Shown piece by piece: positions 54,448 through 63,446 of a stretch of DNA of 64,000 nucleotides; positions within the stretch are counted from its first letter, which is position 1, and each line of letters begins with the position of its first letter. Source of the DNA: RYN-230 sp963720645 (GTDB lineage: Bacteria; Actinomycetota; Actinomycetes; Streptosporangiales; Streptosporangiaceae); NCBI GenBank assembly GCA_963720645.1, contig CAVRFX010000021.1, forward strand, positions 186,001 through 250,000. Direction: 5' to 3'. Below the pieces are notes generated by a model. That model was not told the DNA's origin, searched no databases, and saw nothing but the letters and a program-made list of their open reading frames with translations. A program made the translations under genes and the position numbers.

Positions 54448-56921
54448 TCCAGCACCCGGCGTTCCCCGTCGAGCCCTGGGTGCTGCGGGAGACCACCCTG
54501 CACCCCGAGATGCTGCCCCAGACCGAGTCGGTGTTCGCGCTGGCCAACGGGCACATCGGGTGGCGGGCGAACCTGGACGAGGGGGAGCCGCACGGTCTCC
54601 CGGGGACCTACCTGAACGGCGTGTACGAGCGGCGCCCGCTGCCTTACGCCGAGGCCGGCTTCGGCTTCCCGGAGTCCGGCGAGACGGTGATCAACGTCAC
54701 CAACGGGAAGCTGATCCGGCTGCTCGTTGACGACGAGCCGTTCGACATCCGCTACGGCGAGCTGCTCGGCCACGAGCGGGTGCTGGACTTCCGGGCGGGC
54801 ACGCTGACCCGGCGGGCCGACTGGGTGTCGCCCGCCGGGCGCCGGGTCCGGGTCAGCTCGGTCCGGCTGGTCTCGCTGACCCAGCGCTCGATCGCCGCGA
54901 TCAGCTACCAGGTCGAGTCCCTGGACGGCCCGGTCCGCGTGGTGGTCCAGTCCGAGCTGGTCGCCAACGAGGAGCTGCCACCACCCGGCGGGGACCCCCG
55001 GGTCGCGGCGGTGCTCGAGGCGCCGCTGGAGGCGGTGGAGCACGGCGCCATGGACGGCCGGGTCGGGCTGATCCACCAGACCCGGCACAGCGGCCTGACG
55101 GTGGCGGCCGCGATGCAGCACGCGGTGGCCTGCGACGCCGACACGCGCACCTGGACGCAGACCGGGCCGGACCTGGCCCGGCTCACCGTGGGCACCCGGC
55201 TCCAGCAGGGGGAGCCGCTCCGGCTGGTCAAGTTCGTGGCCTACGGCTGGTCGGGCACCCGGTCCCGGCCCGCCCTCCGCGACCAGGTGGAGGGAGCGCT
55301 CGAGGTGGCCGTGCTGGACGGCTGGGAGCGCCTGGCCGAGGAGCAGCGGGCCTACCTCGACGATTTCTGGGCCCGGGCCGACGTGGAGCTGGAGGGGGAC
55401 GAGGAGATCCAGCAGGCGACCCGGTTCGGCATGTTCCACGTGCTCCAGGCGGGTGCCCGCGCGGAGGGCCGGCCCATCCCGGCCAAGGGCCTGTCCGGCA
55501 ACGGCTACGACGGCCACTCGTTCTGGGACGCCGAGACGTTCGTGCTGCCCGTGCTCACCCACACCGTCCCGGACGCCGCAGCCCATGAGCTGCGCTGGCG
55601 GCAGAGCACCCTGCCCGCCGCCCTTGACCGGGCCGCCCAGCTCGGGCTGCGCGGGGCGGCCTTCCCGTGGCGCACGGTCAGCGGCGCCGAGTGCTCAGGC
55701 TACTGGCCCGCCGGGACCGCCGCCTTCCACGTCAACGCGGACATCGCAAACGCGGCGGCCCAGTACGCCGAGGCGACCGGCGACGAACAATTTGAGAAAA
55801 CGACCGGTTGTGACCTGCTCGTGCACACGGCCCGGCTGTGGGCCTCGCTCGGCCATCACGACGGGGGCGGCACGTTCCGGATCGACGGGGTCACCGGGCC
55901 GGACGAGTACAGCGCGATCGCGGACGACAACATCTACACGAACCTGATGGCCGCGCGGAACCTGCGGGCGGCGGCCGCGGTCGCGGAGCGTTACCCGAAG
56001 CGGGCCCGGGAGCTGCGGGTCTCCGCGGAGGAGATGGCCGCCTGGCGGGCCGCGGCGGACGGCGTCGTGATGCCCTACGACGCGGGGCGCGGCGTGCACT
56101 GCCAGGCGGAGGGGTTCACCGACCACCAGGTGTGGGACTTCGCCCGGACCAGCCCGGAGGAGTATCCGCTGCTGGCCCATTTCCCGTACTTCGACCTGTA
56201 CCGCAAGCAGGTGGTCAAGCAGGCCGACCTGGTGCTGGCCATCCAGATGTGCCCCGACGAGTTCACCGACGAGGAAAAGGCCCGGGACTTCGAGTACTAC
56301 GAGGCGCTCACGGTCCGGGACTCCTCGCTGTCCGCGTGCAGCCAGGCGATCGTCGCCGCGGACACCGGCCACCTCGACCTGGCCTACGACTACCTGGCCG
56401 AGACGGCCCTGATGGACCTGGCCGACCTGGAGCACAACACCCGGGACGGCCTGCACATCGCGGCGCTCGCCGGGGCGTGGCTCGTGCTGGTCCAGGGGTT
56501 CGGCGGGATGCGGTACCGGCCGGGCCACGCGCCCAGCTTCGCGCCACGGCTCCCCGCGGCGCTGACCCGGCTCACGTTCACCGTCGTACTGCGCGGCCGT
56601 AGCCTGCGGGTCGAGGTCATGCCGGCCAGCGTCACCTACATCCTCGACGGTGCCGGACCACCGCTCGAGATCACCCACCACGGGACGCCGGTCACGGTGG
56701 CACCCGGCGAGCCGGAGACCCGGGACATCCCCCGGCAGGCCGCCCGGCCCCGCCCGTCCCAGCCCACCGGGCGGGAACCCGTGCGCCGGACCCATGACGA
56801 GCCCATGCGCCACCGGGGCAGCAAGCCAGACGGGCAGGCCGGGACCGGCAGGCGGTCAAAGGCGGCCAGGCCAGCCGAACCGGCCCAGCCGGCGGGTCAG
56901 GCTGCGCCGGCCGGGCCGTGA
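54444..56921 (+). CDS. GH65-family glycoside phosphorylase (trehalose/maltose/kojibiose type)
   Basis: Inverting disaccharide phosphorylase of the GH65 (alpha/alpha)6 fold. The N-terminal beta-sandwich begins WVLRETTLHPEMLPQTESVF and ALANGHIGWRANLDEGEPHG. The catalytic domain shows KGLSGNGYDGHSFWDAETFV, the acid Glu in VTGPDEYSAIADDNIYTN and phosphate-binding VVKQADLVLAIQMCPDEF. It phosphorolyses an alpha-glucobiose to glucose and beta-glucose 1-phosphate. The last ~90 residues are a Pro/Arg/Ala-rich tail outside the family. GTG 54444 overlaps the HAD remnant stop. With the HAD partner deleted, the phosphate ester would need another mutase. It lies downstream of the best DosR-like box. Confidence 0.9.
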   Translation: MIQHPAFPVEPWVLRETTLHPEMLPQTESVFALANGHIGWRANLDEGEPHGLPGTYLNGVYERRPLPYAEAGFGFPESGETVINVTNGKLIRLLVDDEPFDIRYGELLGHERVLDFRAGTLTRRADWVSPAGRRVRVSSVRLVSLTQRSIAAISYQVESLDGPVRVVVQSELVANEELPPPGGDPRVAAVLEAPLEAVEHGAMDGRVGLIHQTRHSGLTVAAAMQHAVACDADTRTWTQTGPDLARLTVGTRLQQGEPLRLVKFVAYGWSGTRSRPALRDQVEGALEVAVLDGWERLAEEQRAYLDDFWARADVELEGDEEIQQATRFGMFHVLQAGARAEGRPIPAKGLSGNGYDGHSFWDAETFVLPVLTHTVPDAAAHELRWRQSTLPAALDRAAQLGLRGAAFPWRTVSGAECSGYWPAGTAAFHVNADIANAAAQYAEATGDEQFEKTTGCDLLVHTARLWASLGHHDGGGTFRIDGVTGPDEYSAIADDNIYTNLMAARNLRAAAAVAERYPKRARELRVSAEEMAAWRAAADGVVMPYDAGRGVHCQAEGFTDHQVWDFARTSPEEYPLLAHFPYFDLYRKQVVKQADLVLAIQMCPDEFTDEEKARDFEYYEALTVRDSSLSACSQAIVAADTGHLDLAYDYLAETALMDLADLEHNTRDGLHIAALAGAWLVLVQGFGGMRYRPGHAPSFAPRLPAALTRLTFTVVLRGRSLRVEVMPASVTYILDGAGPPLEITHHGTPVTVAPGEPETRDIPRQAARPRPSQPTGREPVRRTHDEPMRHRGSKPDGQAGTGRRSKAARPAEPAQPAGQAAPAGP

Positions 56922-56929
56922 CGGTCAGG

Positions 56930-57634
56930 TCAGCTGCCGATCCGCCGGCCGCTGACCCGATGGGGATGGATCTGGACGTACACGTCGCGGGCCCCTCCGG
57001 CCCAGGGCTGCACGTGCGTGCGGGCCTCGAGGCGGCGGACCTGCTCTTCCTTCTTGACCTCGGTGGCGTGCCCGACGAGCAGCACGCTCCAGCCCTGGCT
57101 CATGGCCTCATCGAGGCGGTCCACCTCGAACGCGACCTGGCAGTCCAGCCGGGCCGCGAGCTCGGTGTCCGCGCCCGTGCGCAGCACCACCGTGTGCCCG
57201 GCCATGCCGAAGTTGACCGGCAGGACCACCGGGCCGTCGACGGTGTCGAACACGACCCGCCCGATGCCGCCGGCGGCCAGGAGTTCGTAGCACTCGGCCG
57301 GGTCGATCGACTGCAGCCGCGGCCGCTCGCCCTCCGGGCCGCCCCCGGGCGGCCGGCGATGGCCCGCTCCGAGCAGGGCTTCCGGGGTGGTCTGCAGCGC
57401 GGCGGCCAGCTGGCGCAGGGCCGCCCCCGTGGGACTGGCCGGATGGTTTTCCAGGTAGGCCAGATACGGAACGCTCATCCCGGCTCGCGCCGCAACTTCC
57501 TGCTGGGTGAGCTTGAGCTCCCTGCGCCGCTGGCACACCCGGGCGCTCAGATCGCCCGGGTCCTGAGTCGCCGGCGCGGTCCCGCCGCTGCCGATGCCCG
57601 GTCCGGTGCTTCTGGTGTCGTGCTTGGCAGTCAC
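56930..57634 (-). CDS. HTH plus pyridoxamine 5-phosphate oxidase-like domain protein
   Basis: 234 residues. The N-terminal XRE HTH is RELKLTQQEVAARAGMSVPY with YLAYLENHPASPTGAAL. The C-terminal flavin-binding split barrel is of the PPOX/nitroreductase-A type: LQSIDPAECYELLAAGGIGR, VVLPVNFGMAGHTVVLRTG and GWSVLLVGHATEVKKEEQV. GTG 57634 follows GGAAGGAG. It converges with the GH65 gene with 8 bases between stops. In mycobacteria, related PPOX proteins bind F420 or FMN and several belong to the dormancy regulon. A DosR-like box lies 101 bases upstream. Confidence 0.87.
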   Translation of the reverse strand: MTAKHDTRSTGPGIGSGGTAPATQDPGDLSARVCQRRRELKLTQQEVAARAGMSVPYLAYLENHPASPTGAALRQLAAALQTTPEALLGAGHRRPPGGGPEGERPRLQSIDPAECYELLAAGGIGRVVFDTVDGPVVLPVNFGMAGHTVVLRTGADTELAARLDCQVAFEVDRLDEAMSQGWSVLLVGHATEVKKEEQVRRLEARTHVQPWAGGARDVYVQIHPHRVSGRRIGS

Positions 57635-57734
57635 GGTCTCTCTCCTTCCGGCCGGCGATCCGATCTTGTGTGCCGCTGGTTTGATCCTGGCCGGACTGCG
57701 CCCCCGCTCGCAGCGGCCTGAGGTCCCGGGAAGC

Positions 57735-57748
57735 GGGGCCATTGGCCC
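57735..57748. promoter_or_regulatory. DosR-like palindrome GGGGCCATTGGCCC
   Basis: A symmetric 14-bp element between divergent genes, 51 bases before the universal stress gene (57799) and 101 bases before the HTH-PPOX gene (57634). It is followed directly by TTGGTGC, which may extend the site. Confidence 0.5.
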
Positions 57749-57798
57749 TTGGTGCGGCCGCCCCCGGCCAGGCCAGGCTGGCGGGGGAGGATCATGCG

Positions 57799-58386
57799 AT
57801 GACGGGCGAGGCCAGGCCGGCTGGTCCGCGAATCATGACCGGGATCAACGGATCGGCGGCCTCGGCCGCCGCATTGTGCTGGGCGCTCCGGGAGGCCACG
57901 CTCCGGGGAGCCGTGCTGCAGCTGGTCCACGCCTGGCAGCCCGCAGCCCGTGGACGTGCCCCCTACGCCCCCGGGCCCTGGGCGGCTGCAGGCCGGGAAG
58001 CTGATCGTCACGCGGCGGAGGCACTGCTCGCCTCGGCGGTCCGGCACGCGTACCACGCGGCGGGCCTGGCCGCTGACGACCGGCCGGCCCTGCGGCTGGA
58101 GGCGGTCGAGGGCCTGCCCGCCAAGGTGCTGCTAGACCGCGCGTGCGGCGCGGAACTGCTCGTGCTCGGGGGCCTGACGGCGGCGCCGGGCGGTGGCGGA
58201 CACCAGCCCGTCAGCCCCGTGGCCCTGGCCTGCCTGCGCGCCGCGCCGTGCCCGGTGGTGGTGGTGACCAGCCGCGTGCTGGCCAGTCCCGTGCTGGCCA
58301 GCCCCGCGGTGGCCAGTCCCGTGATCCCGGCCCAGCCGCGGGAGCTCAGCCGTCGCGGTGCTCGCGCCGGGAGCTCTGCTCGCTGA
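57799..58386 (+). CDS. Universal stress protein with degenerate ATP loop
   Basis: 195 residues with the UspA start PRIMTGINGSAASAAALCWA and LLVLGGLTAAPGGGGHQPVS near the end, where the G-x2-G-x9-G-S loop is lost. PCPVVVVTS is the last strand. A C-terminal tail repeats VLASPVLASPAVASPV. GGGGAGG precedes ATG 57799. Its end overlaps the regulator gene on the other strand by 41 bases. The tail is probably recent sequence expansion. Confidence 0.8.
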   Translation: MTGEARPAGPRIMTGINGSAASAAALCWALREATLRGAVLQLVHAWQPAARGRAPYAPGPWAAAGREADRHAAEALLASAVRHAYHAAGLAADDRPALRLEAVEGLPAKVLLDRACGAELLVLGGLTAAPGGGGHQPVSPVALACLRAAPCPVVVVTSRVLASPVLASPAVASPVIPAQPRELSRRGARAGSSAR

Positions 58387-59065
58387 ACACGTGCGCGGCG
58401 TAGGCGGCGGCCTGGGCGCGGCGTTGCATGCCGAGTTTGGCGAAGAGGGCGGAGACGTAGTTCTTGACGGTTTTCTCGGCGAGGAAGAGGCGGTCGCCGA
58501 TCTGGCGGTTGGTGAGGCCTTCGCCGATGAGGGCGAGGATGCGGCGTTCTTGGTCGGTGAGGCCGGCCAGCGGGTCGGCGGCGGTGGCCTGGTCGCGCAT
58601 GCGGCGCATGACGCGGCTGGCGGCTTCGGGGTCCAGCAGGGACTGGCCGGAGGCGATGGTGCGGACGGCGCCGACGAGGTCGGTGCCGCGGATCTGCTTG
58701 AGGACGTAGCCGGCGGCGCCGGCCATGATGGCGTCGAAGAGGGCTTCGTCGTCGCTGAAGCTGGTCAGCATGAGGCAGGCGAGCTGGGGCATTTTGGAGC
58801 GGATCTCGCGGCAGACGGAGACGCCGTCGCCGTCGGGGAGGCGGATGTCGAGGATGGCGACGTCGGGTTTGAGGGCGGGGATGCGCGCCAGGGCGGACGC
58901 GGCGGTGCCGGCTTCGCCGATGACGGTGATGCCGGGTTCGGCTTCGAGGAGGTCGCGGACACCCATCCGGACGATCTCATGATCATCCAGCAGGAACACC
59001 CGGATCGGCTCCGCCGGGCCGGCTGCTCCCCCCGCTGCCCCCTGATTCTTGTCCTGCTTGTCCAT
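58346..59065 (-). CDS. devR: DevR/DosR-like NarL-family response regulator
   Basis: Receiver plus LuxR HTH. The receiver shows RVFLLDDHEIVRMGVRDLL (acidic pair), DVAILDIRLPDGDG (phosphoacceptor Asp), LMLTSFSDDEAL and AAGYVLKQIRGTDL (Lys). The output domain GLTDQERRILALIGEGLTNR and QIGDRLFLAEKTVKNYVSAL then FAKLGMQRRAQAA is close to mycobacterial DosR. It should activate a hypoxia/NO regulon when phosphorylated by DevS/DosT-type haem kinases, none of which is in the window. ATG 59065 has GAGGGGG upstream. A box GGGACCATGGCCCC sits 66 bases upstream, so autoregulation is likely. Confidence 0.88.
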   Translation of the reverse strand: MDKQDKNQGAAGGAAGPAEPIRVFLLDDHEIVRMGVRDLLEAEPGITVIGEAGTAASALARIPALKPDVAILDIRLPDGDGVSVCREIRSKMPQLACLMLTSFSDDEALFDAIMAGAAGYVLKQIRGTDLVGAVRTIASGQSLLDPEAASRVMRRMRDQATAADPLAGLTDQERRILALIGEGLTNRQIGDRLFLAEKTVKNYVSALFAKLGMQRRAQAAAYAAHVFSEQSSRREHRDG

Positions 59066-59130
59066 CACAGCCCCCTCGGCGCGCAGTTGCCCGTGCCGAA
59101 CACCCTAGCCGCGGCAGCCGCCGGCCACGC

Positions 59131-59144
59131 GGGACCATGGCCCC
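59131..59144. promoter_or_regulatory. DosR-like box GGGACCATGGCCCC
   Basis: It matches about 10-11 of 14 positions of the DosR consensus, with a perfect GGGAC left half. It lies 66 bases upstream of the DevR-like gene and 142 bases before the stress gene at 59286. A second partial element AAACGTCCCC follows at 59158-59167. Confidence 0.55.
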
Positions 59145-59285
59145 CGCTGGCGTGCCCAAACGTCCCCTGCCAGCGGGCGCAGCGCCCCTAACCCGGCGCC
59201 GGCCGCGGATCTAGGGTCGGCAGTAGAAGGACCGGGAGACCGGCCGCCCGCCGGGCCCGGTGAATTGCTCGTGTCAGGAGGGGCC

Positions 59286-59726
59286 ATGCCTGGAATCGTC
59301 GTGGGAGTCGATGGCTCAGAGCACTCCCAGCGTTCACTTGAATGGGCGATGAGAGAGGCCGCGCTGCGGCACACCCCCCTGACCGTCCTGGCCGTCCACC
59401 CGGTGGCGATGAGCGCCTGGACCCAGACGCCGATCACCTACCCGCAGGACGAGGCCGATGAGGCCCGCGCCCTGGCCGCCGCGCAGGAGGGCGCCGACAA
59501 GGCCGCCGCGCCGCTCGGCGAGCAGGCGCCGGCCGTCACGGTCCGGTCGGTCAGCGGCTCGCCCGCGGCCGAGCTGATCAAGGCCGGGACCGGGGCGGAC
59601 CTGCTGGTCGTGGGGGCCCGGGGCAGCGGGGGCTTCGCCCGCCTGCTGATGGGCTCAGTCAGCGCACAGGTCACGCACCACGCCCCCTGCCCCGTGGTGA
59701 TCGTGCCAGGGCTCACGCACAGCTGA
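59286..59726 (+). CDS. Universal stress protein
   Basis: 146 residues, the canonical member of the set: IVVGVDGSEHSQRSLEWAMR and the intact ATP loop VVGARGSGGFARLLMGSVSA, then PCPVVIVPG. TCAGGAGGGG precedes the ATG. It is divergent from the DevR-like gene and probably shares its control region. A terminator with a short T-run follows. Confidence 0.9.
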   Translation: MPGIVVGVDGSEHSQRSLEWAMREAALRHTPLTVLAVHPVAMSAWTQTPITYPQDEADEARALAAAQEGADKAAAPLGEQAPAVTVRSVSGSPAAELIKAGTGADLLVVGARGSGGFARLLMGSVSAQVTHHAPCPVVIVPGLTHS

Positions 59727-59768
59727 ACCCGGGGCAGGCGCACCGCCCTGCCATCCCCGTAGTCCCGT

Positions 59769-59802
59769 AGTCCCGCCGTCCAGCACTGGGCGGCGGGACT
59801 TT
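59769..59802 (+). terminator. Rho-independent-like terminator after the universal stress gene
   Basis: AGTCCCGCCG pairs with CGGCGGGACT around a 12-base loop that itself can close (CCA/TGG), followed by TT. It is preceded by the duplicated cccgtagt sequence. Confidence 0.75.
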
Positions 59803-59879
59803 CGTGTGCCGGCAGGCCGTACAGACACATTAAATCGACCTTCACGCCGCCAGTCCTCAGCCAGCTCGTCAGCCGACAT

Positions 59880-60073
59880 CGATGGGAACGGCGGAAACGG
59901 CGGTGGCGTGTTCCTAAACCAGGTCAACCCTGGCGACTCCGTCCACGGAAGGCTCTACTTCGATCTGCCGAAGGGCGACATGGCCGTCACTGGGCGGCCA
60001 GGTCCAGAGCCTGCGCATCCTCTGGCTGGATGCTAGCGGCGGCTCCAAGCTGGGGTCGATGGTCATCGCGTGA
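59880..60073 (+). pseudogene. C-terminal fragment of a DUF4352-like secreted protein
   Basis: The frame through 59980 reads GGVFLNQVNPGDSVHGRLYF then DLPKGDMAV, after which one base shift gives LGGQVQSLRILWLDASGGSK and a stop at 60073. The N-P-G-x-S-V-x-G-x-L-x-F-D-L-P-K-G pattern is the usual end of DUF4352/telomeric-repeat-type Ig-like domains of Gram-positive lipoproteins. There is no start or lipobox. The 390 bases from 59727 to 60116 otherwise hold only the terminator. Confidence 0.5.
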
Positions 60074-60116
60074 CCCTGGATGTCAACCGGTCCGGCGCAC
60101 GGGGTAAACCAGACGG

Positions 60117-60983
60117 GTGCCCAGTGACGTACCCCGCGACATGCACGGCGACATGCGCCGCAACGTGGTCGACGCGCATGTCCACCTGCTGCCGGCCCGG
60201 TTGCAGGCCGCGATCCGCGGGTTCTTCGACCGCTACGGGATCGACAGCGGCCGCTTCGCCTACCCCGCGGACCCCGGGGACGTGTGCGACCGGCTCGCCG
60301 CCGAGGGGGTCAGCGAGGTCTGGTCGCTGCCCTACGCACGCCGCCCCGGCTCGGCTGCCGACCTCAACAAGTCCATGGCCGGCCTGGTCGCCGCGCTGCG
60401 CGGCGGCCCGGTGCGGGTGACCGGCGGCTGCACGGTCCACCCCGGTGACGACCAGCCGCTCACGATCGTGCGCAGCGCGGTCGAGGACATGGGGCTGCGG
60501 GTGCTGAAACTGCACTGCTCGGTGGGGGACTTCACCCCCGACGACCCGCGCCTCGACCTGGTCTGGGCGTACTCGGCGGAGGTAGCCCTGCCCGTCGTGC
60601 TGCACGCCGGGCACGCGGCCGACGGCCACACGGACGACGCCGAGCTGCAGCCCGTGGCCGAGGTGGCCCGCCGCCACCCGGGGGCCCGCGTCATCATCGC
60701 GCACTGCGGGCATACGGCGTCGCGGGCCGCGCTGCGGCTGGTCGCCGGGCACGAGCACGTGTACGCCGACCTCACCCCGGTGATCCACCATCCGGTCCGG
60801 CCGCCGGCCGCGGAGCTGGCCGCCCTGGCAGGCAAGATCCTTTTTGGCTCGGACGCGCCCAACACCGGGCTGACCGTGACCGAGCTGCTGGACGGCCTGG
60901 CCGCCCCGGGCCTGCCGGGGGCCGCCTGGGAGGCGCTGACCGGCGGCGCGGCCCGGCGCCTGCTCAGTGAGGTCCGGGCCTAG
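60117..60983 (+). CDS. Amidohydrolase (amidohydrolase 2/TIM-barrel metal hydrolase)
   Basis: TIM-barrel metal-dependent hydrolase of the amidohydrolase 2 type, about 275-288 residues. VVDAHVHLLPARLQAAI supplies the HxH pair, VLKLHCSVGDFTP and VVLHAGHAADGH a metal His, VIIAHCGHTAS the next, and ILFGSDAPNTG the metal Asp. Start is uncertain between GTG 60117, ATG 60141 and ATG 60153, none with a good ribosome site; the HxH motif begins soon after the last. It is monocistronic before a strong terminator. Substrate unknown. Confidence 0.82.
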   Translation: MPSDVPRDMHGDMRRNVVDAHVHLLPARLQAAIRGFFDRYGIDSGRFAYPADPGDVCDRLAAEGVSEVWSLPYARRPGSAADLNKSMAGLVAALRGGPVRVTGGCTVHPGDDQPLTIVRSAVEDMGLRVLKLHCSVGDFTPDDPRLDLVWAYSAEVALPVVLHAGHAADGHTDDAELQPVAEVARRHPGARVIIAHCGHTASRAALRLVAGHEHVYADLTPVIHHPVRPPAAELAALAGKILFGSDAPNTGLTVTELLDGLAAPGLPGAAWEALTGGAARRLLSEVRA

Positions 60984-61004
60984 CGCCCCGGACCGGGCCA
61001 GCAA

Positions 61005-61038
61005 GAACCGGCCGCCCCCCTGGGGGGACGGCCGGTTC
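61005..61038. terminator. Bidirectional hairpin between amidohydrolase and lon
   Basis: GAACCGGCCGCCCCCC and GGGGGG-A-CGGCCGGTTC form a 16-bp stem with one unpaired A and a single-base loop. It lies between the stop codons of the two convergent genes. Confidence 0.85.
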
Positions 61039-61055
61039 CGGCGGCGCCGCGTGGA

Positions 61056-63446
61056 TCAGGCCGCGACGGCCGCCTGGTGGCGGGCCTGCGCGCTGTTCCC
61101 TGGCTCGAGGGCCAGGTCCAGCACCTCGCGGACGTCGCTCACCGGGTGCACCGTGAGCTGCTCCCGGACGTTCTCCGGCACGTCCTCCAGGTCCGGCTCA
61201 TTGCGCTTCGGGATCAGCACCGTGGTGATGCCGGCCCGGTGCGCGGCGAGCAGCTTCTGCTTCACCCCGCCGATCGGCAGGACCCGGCCGGTCAGCGAGA
61301 CCTCACCGGTCATGGCCACGTCGGAGCGGACCAGCCGCCCGGACAGCAGGGACGCCAGCGCGGTGGTCATCGTGACCCCGGCGCTCGGCCCGTCCTTGGG
61401 CACCGCGCCCGCGGGCACGTGCACGTGCACGCCGCGGTCCTTCAGGTCGCCGACCGGCAGTTCCAGCTCGGCGCCGTGCGAGCGCAGGTAGGACAGCGCG
61501 ATCTGGGCCGACTCCTTCATCACGTCTCCCAGCTGGCCGGTGAGCGTGACGCCGGTCGTGCCGGTCTCCCGGTCGGCCAGTGACGCCTCGATGAACAGGA
61601 CGTCGCCGCCGGTGCCGGTGACCGCCAGGCCCGTGGCCACGCCGGGCACCGCGGTGCGCTCCGCCGAGTCCGGCGTGTGCCGCGGGTGACCCAGGTAGCC
61701 GTGCAGGTCGGCCTGGTCCACGGTCACGGGCAGTGTCGCCGTGCCGCCCGCCACCTGCGCGGTGATCTTCCGCAGCACCCGGGCGATGGTCCGCTCCAGG
61801 GACCGGACGCCCGCCTCGCGGGTGTACTCGCCGGCCAGCTTGTGCAGCGCGGCCGCGGTGAACGTCACGTCGGACTCCTCCAGGCCGGCCCGCTCCAGCT
61901 GCCGCGGCAGCAGGTGGCCCTGGGCGATCGTGACCTTCTCGGCCTCGGTGTACCCGTCCAGCTGGATCAGCTCCATCCGGTCCAGCAGCGGGCCGGGGAT
62001 CTGTTCCAGCACGTTGGCCGTCGCGATGAACAGCACATCCGACAGGTCGAGCTCGACCTCCAGGTAGTGGTCGCGGAACGTGTGGTTCTGCGCCGGGTCC
62101 AGCACCTCGAGCAGCGCCGCGGTGGGGTCGCCGCGGTAGTCCGCGCCGAGCTTGTCCACCTCGTCCAGGAGGATGACCGGGTTCATCGAGCCCGCCTCGC
62201 GGACGGCCCGGACGATCCGGCCCGGCAGCGCGCCCACGTAGGTGCGCCGGTGACCGCGGATCTCCGCCTCGTCCCGGACGCCGCCCAGGGCCACCCGGGC
62301 GAACTTGCGGCCCATGGACCGGGCCACCGACTCGCCCAGCGAGGTCTTGCCGACTCCGGGCGGGCCGGCCAGGGCCAGCACCGCGCCGCTGCGCCGCCCG
62401 CCGACCAGGGCCAGGCCCTTGTCGGACCGGCGCTTGCGCACGGCCAGGTACTCGATGATCCGGTCCTTGACGTCATCCAGGCCGGCGTGATCCGCGTCGA
62501 GGATCGCCCGCGCGCCGCCGATGTCGTAGGCGTCGTCGGTGCGCTCATTCCACGGGATCTCCAGCACCGTGTCCAGCCAGGTCCGGATCCAGCTGCCCTC
62601 GGGCGACTGGTCTGAGGCGCGCTCCAGCTTGGCCGCTTCCTTCATCGCGGCCTCGTGCACCTTCTCCGGCAGCGCGGCGGCCTCGATGCGGGCCTGGTAG
62701 TCCTCTTCCTCGGTGCCCGGCTCGCCGTCCAGCTCGGCCAGTTCCTTGCGGATCGCGGCCAGCTGCTGGCGGAGCAGGAACTCACGCTGCTGCTTCTCCA
62801 TGCCCTCGCGGACGTCGTTCTGGATCGTCTCCGCGACGTCCAGCTCGGCCAGCTGGTCCCGGGCCCACCCGGTCAGCAGCTCGAGCCGCTGCTCGGGGTC
62901 GATGGTCTCCAGTAGCTGCTTGCGCTGCTCCATGGACAGGTAGCCCGCGTACCCGGCGCTGTCGGCCAGGGCCGACGGGTCGGTGATCCGCTGCAGCACG
63001 TCCACGACCTGCCACGCGCCCCGCTTCTGCAGGATGGTGGCGGCCAGCCCGCGGTACTCGCGGGCCAGTTCCTGGGCGCGCGCGCTGGCGGGCGGCTCGT
63101 CCACGACGGTGCCCTCGACCCACAGGGCCGCGCCAGGTCCGGTGGTGCCCACGCCGATCCGCACCCGGGACAGGCCGCGGATCACCGCGGCGGGCTCGCC
63201 ACTGGGCAGCCGCCCGGTCTGCTCGACGGCGCCGAGCGTGCCCAGCGCGGAGTACTTACCCTCGAGCCGGGGGACGAGCAGGACGTGCGGGGTGGCGTCA
63301 GCCGCGCCCGGCACCGAGGCGGACATCTGCGCGGCGCTGATCGCGGCGCGCGCTTCCGCGGCGGAGGTGTCAAGCGGCACCACCATGGTCGGCAGCACCA
63401 CTGAGTCGTCCAGCGGCAGCACCGGCAGGGCGAGTGTTTCGCTCAT
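61056..63446 (-). CDS. lon: ATP-dependent protease Lon
   Basis: 796-residue LonA: N-terminal substrate-binding domain (LPVLPLDDSVVLPTMVVPLD onward), AAA+ module with Walker A GPPGVGKTSLGESV near residue 360 and Walker B VILLDEVDKLG, then the protease domain with Ser-Lys dyad, KDGPSAGVTMTTALASL (Ser about 687) and GGVKQKLLAAHRAGI (Lys about 728). It degrades misfolded and regulatory proteins in the cytosol. In actinomycetes, lon is usually a heat-shock or ClgR target; I see no certain HAIR or ClgR site upstream. It lacks the frameshifts seen elsewhere. Confidence 0.96.
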   Translation of the reverse strand: MSETLALPVLPLDDSVVLPTMVVPLDTSAAEARAAISAAQMSASVPGAADATPHVLLVPRLEGKYSALGTLGAVEQTGRLPSGEPAAVIRGLSRVRIGVGTTGPGAALWVEGTVVDEPPASARAQELAREYRGLAATILQKRGAWQVVDVLQRITDPSALADSAGYAGYLSMEQRKQLLETIDPEQRLELLTGWARDQLAELDVAETIQNDVREGMEKQQREFLLRQQLAAIRKELAELDGEPGTEEEDYQARIEAAALPEKVHEAAMKEAAKLERASDQSPEGSWIRTWLDTVLEIPWNERTDDAYDIGGARAILDADHAGLDDVKDRIIEYLAVRKRRSDKGLALVGGRRSGAVLALAGPPGVGKTSLGESVARSMGRKFARVALGGVRDEAEIRGHRRTYVGALPGRIVRAVREAGSMNPVILLDEVDKLGADYRGDPTAALLEVLDPAQNHTFRDHYLEVELDLSDVLFIATANVLEQIPGPLLDRMELIQLDGYTEAEKVTIAQGHLLPRQLERAGLEESDVTFTAAALHKLAGEYTREAGVRSLERTIARVLRKITAQVAGGTATLPVTVDQADLHGYLGHPRHTPDSAERTAVPGVATGLAVTGTGGDVLFIEASLADRETGTTGVTLTGQLGDVMKESAQIALSYLRSHGAELELPVGDLKDRGVHVHVPAGAVPKDGPSAGVTMTTALASLLSGRLVRSDVAMTGEVSLTGRVLPIGGVKQKLLAAHRAGITTVLIPKRNEPDLEDVPENVREQLTVHPVSDVREVLDLALEPGNSAQARHQAAVAA

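Noticed and set aside
58358..59191. 277-codon plus-strand ORF over the DevR-like gene
   Set aside because: Gly/Asp/Val-rich mirror of the regulator. It is open only because the coding strand avoids codons that would make stops in antisense.
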